Source: Calliopum simillimum (Eukaryota; Arthropoda; Insecta; Diptera; Lauxaniidae). Taken from it: DNA of 64,000 bases. Both the position numbers and the translations under genes were made by a program. Position 1 is the stretch's first letter. Every line of letters starts with the position of its first letter. The notes under the pieces are model-generated. The model was not told where the DNA came from. It searched no databases and saw only the letters and a program-made list of their open reading frames with translations. Of the stretch, positions 58,307 to 64,000 are shown in pieces. Location of the stretch: positions 150,336,492 to 150,400,491 of the forward strand of contig OX638368.1 of NCBI GenBank assembly GCA_951812925.1, in the 5' to 3' direction.

Positions 58307-59835
58307 GGGGAGACTGGCGCACATTTGACACAAAATTTTCAAAGGCCTGTATCTTTGAAAATTACTGCACGATCTTAATACTCTTTACTGTTTCTGAAAC
58401 ATTGATTATTTAAGATTAAAACCAAGAAAAAAAAATTTTTAAAAAGACTGCATTAAGAGTACCTTTTCAAATTTTTTCAAAAAAAGTCATTTTGTCAAAT
58501 GTGCCCCAGGTACGGGGTACATTTGACATTGCAAGGGGCATATTTGACACTCACAAAAATAACACAGAAACATTAAACAAAACATTAATACATATATTTT
58601 TTTTCATATAAATACAAATTAACGGAGACTTATTTTATATATAAGTGTGAGAAGTCGATGTCAAATACGTATTTAGTGCGTGAACGTGAAGTTGAGGCTG
58701 GATTTGTTGGAGCTGGTAGTTTAAACTCAATTGCACTCCTCAAAGTCAGGCAAAAATCTTCCATTTCCGATTTTATAAAAACCCAACTTAATGGTGAAAC
58801 TCTTCTCAAATAACTGATCTTGTATGAGGTATAGCCATTTAAGTACTTACTTCTACAATTTCTCCCACATAAAAAAATGGGTTTTTGGATTTTTCGCCAA
58901 ATTTCCCAAGGACAATATATAAGCATAAAGTACAATTTCCAACAATAACCTTAATGAAAAAATCAACATAAAATGTATGATAAGACCCAGTTTGGTGGAA
59001 ATTTCTTTGGTCTGGATTTTGGGTAACACCATCGTCAAGATATCTGCAGCGCTTTCACAAGATGGGGCGTATTTCAAATCAATTTGATTATTATTAAAAA
59101 CTTCGCATACATGATGAACTTTGATGTCAATATGTTTACTTTGGGAATTCATCCATCCAGATTTTCAAATTAAAAAAAGTGGTAGAGGTCCTGGAAAGCA
59201 TTTATTCAAAAATCTTGTGTTGTAGATAAAACAAAGGTAACAAATTATATTAAATCAAATGAAATAGATTCTGTTCGGAAATCGGGGTTTCTCTTTGGTT
59301 TCCGATATTAGAAATAGCGTATTTAACTTTTTTTCATCGCCATCGTGTCCGTTCGTTTTCATTTTATAGTGACATACCATATATTTAAAAGATAAAACTA
59401 GAAAATTTTTTAAAATACACAAACACGAACGTCAAATGTGCCCCTTCGGCAAAAGTCAACTGTGCCCCAAAATCTCTTGAAGAATTAAAAATATTTTATA
59501 ATTTAAACTATTTGACCTTTACAAAAAACACTTTTATTCTATTAATTATAAAGGTTAGTGCTGCCAAATTGTCATACTTACTTTCAAAAAACAATACAAA
59601 TTTATTTGCAAAACTCTTACGAACAAGATGCCGAAATTTACAAAAAAATACACAAAAAGTTAAAAAAGCGTATTGGCGCGGGAGGAGTCGCAAGAGAACT
59701 GCCAAAGTTCATTACGTTGCTTCCACTCTAATTAGTTATGTTTCTGCATTTCAAGTTTTTGGTTCAATAGGCGTGTTCACACCGAAAATGGCAAAGTCAA
59801 ATGTGCCCCGGTGTCAAATGTACCCCAGCTTACCC
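58307..59835. mobile_element. TA-flanked inverted-repeat element with reiterated CAAATGTGCCCC motif, 1.53 kb
   Basis: The left end is GGGGAGACTGGCGCACATTT; the right end, complemented, is GGGTAAGCTGGGGTACATTT. Both continue GACAC and are flanked by TA. Reiterated subterminal motifs are CAAATGTGCCCCAGG at 58497, GGGGTACATTTGACA at 58515, GGGGCATATTTGACAC at 58535, GTCAAATGTGCCCC at 59432, and CAACTGTGCCCC at 59457 plus two at the right end. The end plan is the same as at 48511-49391 but with a different variable motif. No transposase frame is recognised; it carries a copia-type fragment. Confidence 0.7.
58620..59140 (-). pseudogene. 3' end of a copia-type retrotransposon (pol C-terminus and LTR start)
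   Basis: The minus strand reads KHIDIKVHHVCEVFNNNQID, then LKYAPSCESAADILTMVLPK and KLGL (59140 down to about 58983), which is the pattern of the RNase H end of Copia pol (KHIDI..ADILTK.L). About 40 bases on, TGTTGGAAATTGTA (58944-58931) looks like the start of a copia-type LTR, and TTATATATAAAATAAG near 58630 could be its promoter. The rest of pol, gag and the second LTR are absent. In an intact element this polyprotein region degrades the RNA template during reverse transcription. Confidence 0.65.
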
Positions 59836-60223
59836 TAATTTTGGAAAAAAAAAATTTCAAAAATTAATCAAAAAAAAAAAAGTTTCCAAAAAAATCTCAA
59901 GTATTGCTTGGACGATTCTAAGCATTTTTTGCCTAAAACACTTTTTTCGTAAGATGCTTTCCTCTTGAGTAAAAAAAGATTTTTGCCATCCGCGGGCGTT
60001 CAAAAGCCAACAACTACCATTTAGCGTCCGAATCCCATCTTGAGTCACACATCATTTTAAAGCTTAAAAATTATGGTTTAATTTAAAGTACTTTCAAAAA
60101 AAATTTTTTTCACCAAGAAATATTTTTTTTATAAAAAGAACACTTCAAAATGAATAGAATAAATTTTTGAAAAAACACCCTTTTCATGAAAATGACTAAA
60201 AACGCCATCTTCTTAAGTTGTAT

Positions 60224-62070
60224 AAGGTTTTATCTTTAGAATAGTAGAAAAATAGTCAATTTATGCAAAAATTTTATGTATTAAAAATTACACTGTACAA
60301 CAGTCCAAGAACCTTAAGATATTTAAAAAATGATTAAATGATTTTGGGAAATCAATTAGTCTACTACTTTCATTTATTTCTATGTACACTCGATCATTTT
60401 CAACAGAGAAACATTAAAAAATTATTAAATTAAAATTAATTTTTAAAGTGCAAATCTGAAGAATAATACCCCATATATATACTTATATTAATATTGCAGT
60501 ATTATGATAAATAACATAAAAGTGAGCAATAAAATTATTACTTGTTCATTAATTTAATGTGCTTGATTTAATCGAGGGGGTATAACTTTAAAAACCAAAA
60601 ACCCGTAAATCTCCAGTTAAAGTATTTTTAAGATCCCTTATCAACTCATTAGCAAACATTCAAAACACAATATTCCAAAGACAAAAAATGCAAATTGAAA
60701 CTCATTAAATCTTTTTTTATTTGAAAAAATTAAACAACAATAAACCAAAAGATAATCTCATCAACTGACCGACATCCCCACTGTTTTAAGATCAGCACTC
60801 ATTTGAGTTTGGGGAAAAAAACACATTCTATATATGTGTTGATCTTATCTTCAAATATTCGATATTTCTAAGTTCGATATTTGTTTTTTTTTTTGTGATT
60901 TTTGCTCCAGAGTTTTTGGTTGCGTTGTATTGAATTTTTGTCGCATATTAAAAAGAGTCATAAACAACCGTATGATTGCTTTATTATCACAACCAAAGCA
61001 TAAAATTCACTGGCAGACAGACTTTGTGCGACAGTCACAACTGCTGGTTGAGGACGTCTCAAGTGACACATTTTTTGTTTTTTTTTCTTTCTTTAGAGGG
61101 CGCAACGAACACCCTACGAATGGTAGTTTATGAGTGTTGTGGTTTCAAATGTCTACGCAGATAAACATCGACTATAAAGATTTCCTCAACTATTTGGTGA
61201 CTATAAAATGCTATGAAATCTATTTTGATGTTGATTTTTTCAATTTAATTAAATTAAAATTTATTTCTGAGTATAAAGTGTGCGACTAATTTTTCAATGT
61301 TGTAAATTTGTTCAAATTACGCTTAATTAAGCGTTGCTGACAGATTTTTATCAATTGCTAATTTACTGGCGCTTGTCGTTTTATGCAAATTTTGCAGAAA
61401 ACTATGGGAAAATTTCAAAGTTTAAATAAATAGATTTTTTTTTATACGTGCAGATATTGTTTCTTATTCAATATATCGTAACACTAGACTAAAGTCTAAA
61501 GTTTTTTAAGTATTATTTTTATTGACAAATACTGAAAACAAGTTAAAATATTTGTCATTATCAGCTTAAGCATTGTCATGAAATTAAGAACAGCAAAGAT
61601 TTACTAAGCTTTAATGATATAAGTAGCAGTCATAATGGGGGTCAATCAACATTTTTTTATCTTTAGTGACCTCTGATGAAATTTTTCGAAGAATGTTTTT
61701 GTAGAACACATGGTTTGAACCAATTTTTTGGAATAAGGCTTCAAAAAGTCCCATAAAATCAATAAAGAATAAGTTAAGATGTTTGAGAAAAGTATTCCTT
61801 ATATAAATTCATAACCAGTCATAGACGACAAGATTACACCTAGGCGAGATATCGCATTACTTATTCCAAGAATTTTTGAGATCGAAATAAAAAAAAGCCA
61901 TAATAAGTTGAGGTTTTACAAGAAACTGTTGTGAGTGACCCCTAAATAATTTTCCAAAAAACTTTGTTAAAATTCTAATCACACTTTTTTGACGCCATCT
62001 TTAAAATTTTCAGGTATGGTAATTTCCACTGGGGAAGTTGCACCACCTGTAGAAAGAAGCGATCATTAGA
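60224..62070. other. AT-rich DNA; 61200-61460 has notable homeodomain/POU-type sites
   Basis: No gene. Around 61319-61334 there is a perfect 16 bp palindrome ACGCTTAATTAAGCGT. TTTATGCAAATTTTGC, which contains the octamer ATGCAAAT, lies about 45 bases downstream. This repeat-free segment is a reasonable enhancer candidate. 61620-62000 is AT-rich, with GTCAATCAAC and AGTGACCCC words and no assignment. Confidence 0.35.
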
Positions 62071-62074
62071 ATAT

Positions 62075-62998
62075 TTTTATGAAATGATTTAAACTATTAT
62101 AGACGCTCTCCAGCTCAAATTTTTCAAATTTGCAGTTGGGTTCTCAGTTTCTTGTAAAAGTTTACAGAGCTATTCTAATTGCTCAATATGGAGACCTCTC
62201 ATTATTAGTTTTGCGGAAAAAGTTTTTCCTTTGCAAGTTATGGGCATGATTTTTGCAAAAAATGAATTTTCAAGATTTTTCAAAACATGGCAGTCATTTC
62301 GTCAATAATCTTAGGATTTATATAGGAAAAATTGATTTTTCTGATCTACCTTGTATTTTCTAAGCAATGGAAGTTATATTCTCCTACTTTGAAATTTTTT
62401 ATTTTTTTTTTTTTTTTGGCCGCCTAGTAGGTGTAAATAAAAGCACAAAATAAAGTAAAAAAATTGGCACGTGACCTTTTGGAAAAAAAACTCCTGCAGC
62501 TCTCAAAACCGCAAAACAAGTCTTTTACAAAACGTTTGTTTTTTATCCACCTTTCTTTACAAAAAATATTAAAAAAATAAAAAAAGAACAATATTATTTT
62601 GAAAAAATCAACTTTTAAGATTTTTCAGAAAAGAGTCGTCATTTTGTACATTTTCAAAATTTGGAAATGGAAATCTAAAAACATTTAAAATGCTAGACGA
62701 ATCCAAAAACAAAAATTAAAATAATTTTTTTTTTTTGACAAAACGGTGGAACTTAGAAAAAAAACTGCATCGATTTTTCGCAAAACAACACTACTTAGAC
62801 ACTCTGAAGTTCTATGCCCATAACTTGGAAAAAAAAATTTTTCCTCAAAACTAATAATGAGAGGTCTTCATAATGAGCACTTAGAATCTGTAAATTTTTA
62901 TAAAAATCTGAGAACCCAATGCAAATTCCAAAAAATTTGAGCTGGAAAGCGTCTATAGTATAACCCAGTTTTTGGAAGAAAAAATTTCATAATGAACT
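62075..62998. mobile_element. Foldback element, ~0.9 kb
   Basis: Left TATAGACGCTCTCCAGCTCA pairs with right TGAGCTGGAAAGCGTCTATA. Then GAGACCTCTCATTATTAGTTTT pairs with AAAACTAATAATGAGAGGTC, and TTATGGGCATGA with TGCCCATAACTT. The centre is near 62530, with less clear pairing between 62450 and 62640. No coding content. No clean target duplication was found. Confidence 0.65.
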
Positions 62999-64000
62999 TC
63001 GTCTAACAAGTTTTATCCAAAATGTTGTTACAGATGGGTGGCATTTCGAAAATACGTTTTTTAATTTTGGATAATGAGGACACATAACTTTCCAAGACAT
63101 AGCTGTGTACAATTTCTATTGTCGCAAATGTCAAAGTCCCTAAATCAATGATATGTTATTTTTTCACCTTAAAGAAAGGCATGTCAAATGTGCTAAATTG
63201 TCTGTTTTTATGTGGTCTTAAATGAAATTTTATGCAAATGATGCGTTGGCGTACTATGTCGATGTAACTACGTAATAAATGGGTTTGGCCACAATATTTT
63301 GCATACTTAACGTGCTTTAATGATTGTATTTTTATAGTTTTTTTTTATCTATAATTTTTATTTTTTAGGGATTTGCATAATTAGGTAAAAAAACATGAAA
63401 ACAGCAGTAATAAAATTTGTTTAAATCGTCAATTTGTGGTAGCGGTGATAAACTAGAAAGGCACAAAGGCATCATCATCTTTGCTATGTGGATGAAGTTA
63501 AGAAATTTTAATGTTGACCTTATAAGTATGTGTAAAATTTAATTTGTCATCTTACAATGCCTTAGAAAAAAATTAAATTTTTTTTGTTAATTTAATTGAC
63601 ATTTATTTAAATACGAATCATACGTTTTTAATTTAATAAAAAAATATTTGGTTAATTGCGGCCTTTAAAATTTGAAGATTTTTTTATTAATTGATTACAA
63701 TTGTGTCCAAGCTACCACCAATCTTCAGCTGTGTTAAAAGTGTAAAAAAGGAAGTCATAAAAACTAAAACTGTCACAAATGCCTGCATCTGCAGAGGCAA
63801 CACGTAGCGTCAGAACGTCACTTAATTGGAATCTTGTGACCACACTCTTCACGTACGTGCGCAGCAAGTGAATTTTTGGTTTTGTTACAGAAAATTAAAA
63901 AAAATAAAAATAAAAAAAATTTCTGATTCACAAAAATTAGATTAAAATCTATAGCAAATGAATGAATGAACTAATAATGAATGAATTTACCTGTTAACGA
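62999..64000. other. AT-rich DNA, no gene recognised
   Basis: Unique A+T-rich sequence to the window edge. No repeat family from the rest of the window was found here. Confidence 0.45.

Larger units (their letters stand above)
57829..60223. mobile_element. Foldback element split by a nested transposon
   Basis: The left arm (57829 to about 58300) and right arm (about 59840-60223) are inverted copies: GTTGGCGTTTTTAGT against ACTAAAAACGCCATC, and AAAAGGGTGTTTTTC against GAAAAAACACCCTTTT. The frame reading DGIRTL..WQKSFFTQE..ILRKKC appears on opposite strands in the two arms (58111-58413 and 59857-60048). That repeated frame is mirror symmetry and no family is recognised. The unpaired middle is a separate TA-flanked element. 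Confidence 0.7.

Noticed and set aside
58111..60048. Repeated DGIRTL..WQKSFF frame as a conserved peptide pair
   Set aside because: They sit symmetrically in the arms of a foldback, are followed by Lys/Phe-rich junk, and match no known family by eye.

Overview
The window is a 64 kb piece of a very AT-rich insect nuclear genome. It is most likely from a schizophoran fly (Diptera), perhaps tephritid-like. The evidence is one recognisable host gene, an empty spiracles (ems) class homeobox gene that closely resembles my recollection of the Drosophila protein, set in long non-coding stretches packed with fly-type transposable element relics. No prokaryotic gene organisation is present. Almost all open frames outside ems are chance frames or mirror images created by inverted repeats.

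Layout. 0-2.4 kb: degraded non-LTR retrotransposon tail and AT-rich DNA. 2.4-3.6 kb: upstream and 5' leader region of ems. 3.594-6.989 kb: ems on the + strand in two coding exons separated by a 1.8 kb phase-1 intron that carries an unusual inverted array of a short motif. 7.0-7.7 kb: probable 3' UTR. 8.4-20 kb: a cluster of a Helentron/DINE-1-like non-autonomous family, here called HINE-like. It has an 11 bp inverted motif near both ends, a tetranucleotide tract, a 3' hairpin followed by CTAG, and internal ~142 bp tandem units. 14.1-15.2 kb: a broken maT-like (DD37D) Tc1/mariner transposase. 16.1-17.5 kb: a 1.4 kb near-perfect palindrome. 20-30 kb: mostly unique AT-rich DNA with homeodomain-type sites, small hairpin elements and a diverged repeat rich in the GGGCGTGGC motif. 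30.3-33.2 kb: a dead mariner whose middle is replaced by a 2.1 kb palindrome. 34-35.7 and 40.1-40.5 kb: a hAT-type MITE with a perfect 8 bp target duplication, and tandem tRNA-like (B-box bearing) repeat units. 42.5-43.1 kb: a 0.53 kb foldback. 46.1-46.9 kb: a non-LTR reverse transcriptase relic. 48.5-49.4 and 58.3-59.8 kb: two TA-flanked inverted-repeat elements with related GGGG-type ends but different reiterated subterminal motifs. The second sits inside a 2.4 kb foldback and carries a copia-type pol/LTR fragment. 53.0-55.6 kb: a 2.6 kb palindrome with mirrored TATG microsatellites. 62-63 kb: another foldback.

How it works together. Only ems is likely to be a functioning protein gene. The protein has an eh1-like repression motif, a YPWLL hexapeptide, a complete homeodomain and an acidic tail, so it should be a DNA-binding regulator of head and neural patterning. 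The repeat-poor gaps (about 12.6-13.0, 25.1-25.6, 41.3-41.5, 44.6-45.1 and 61.2-61.5 kb) contain clustered TAAT and related sites and are the best places to look for distal ems enhancers. The most unusual aspect of the window is the density of large foldback elements (at least nine inverted structures). Several of the unrelated-looking ones share short sequence modules, which suggests one extended, non-coding, palindromic mobile-element system.

All similarity statements come from reading by eye; no alignment or database search was run.
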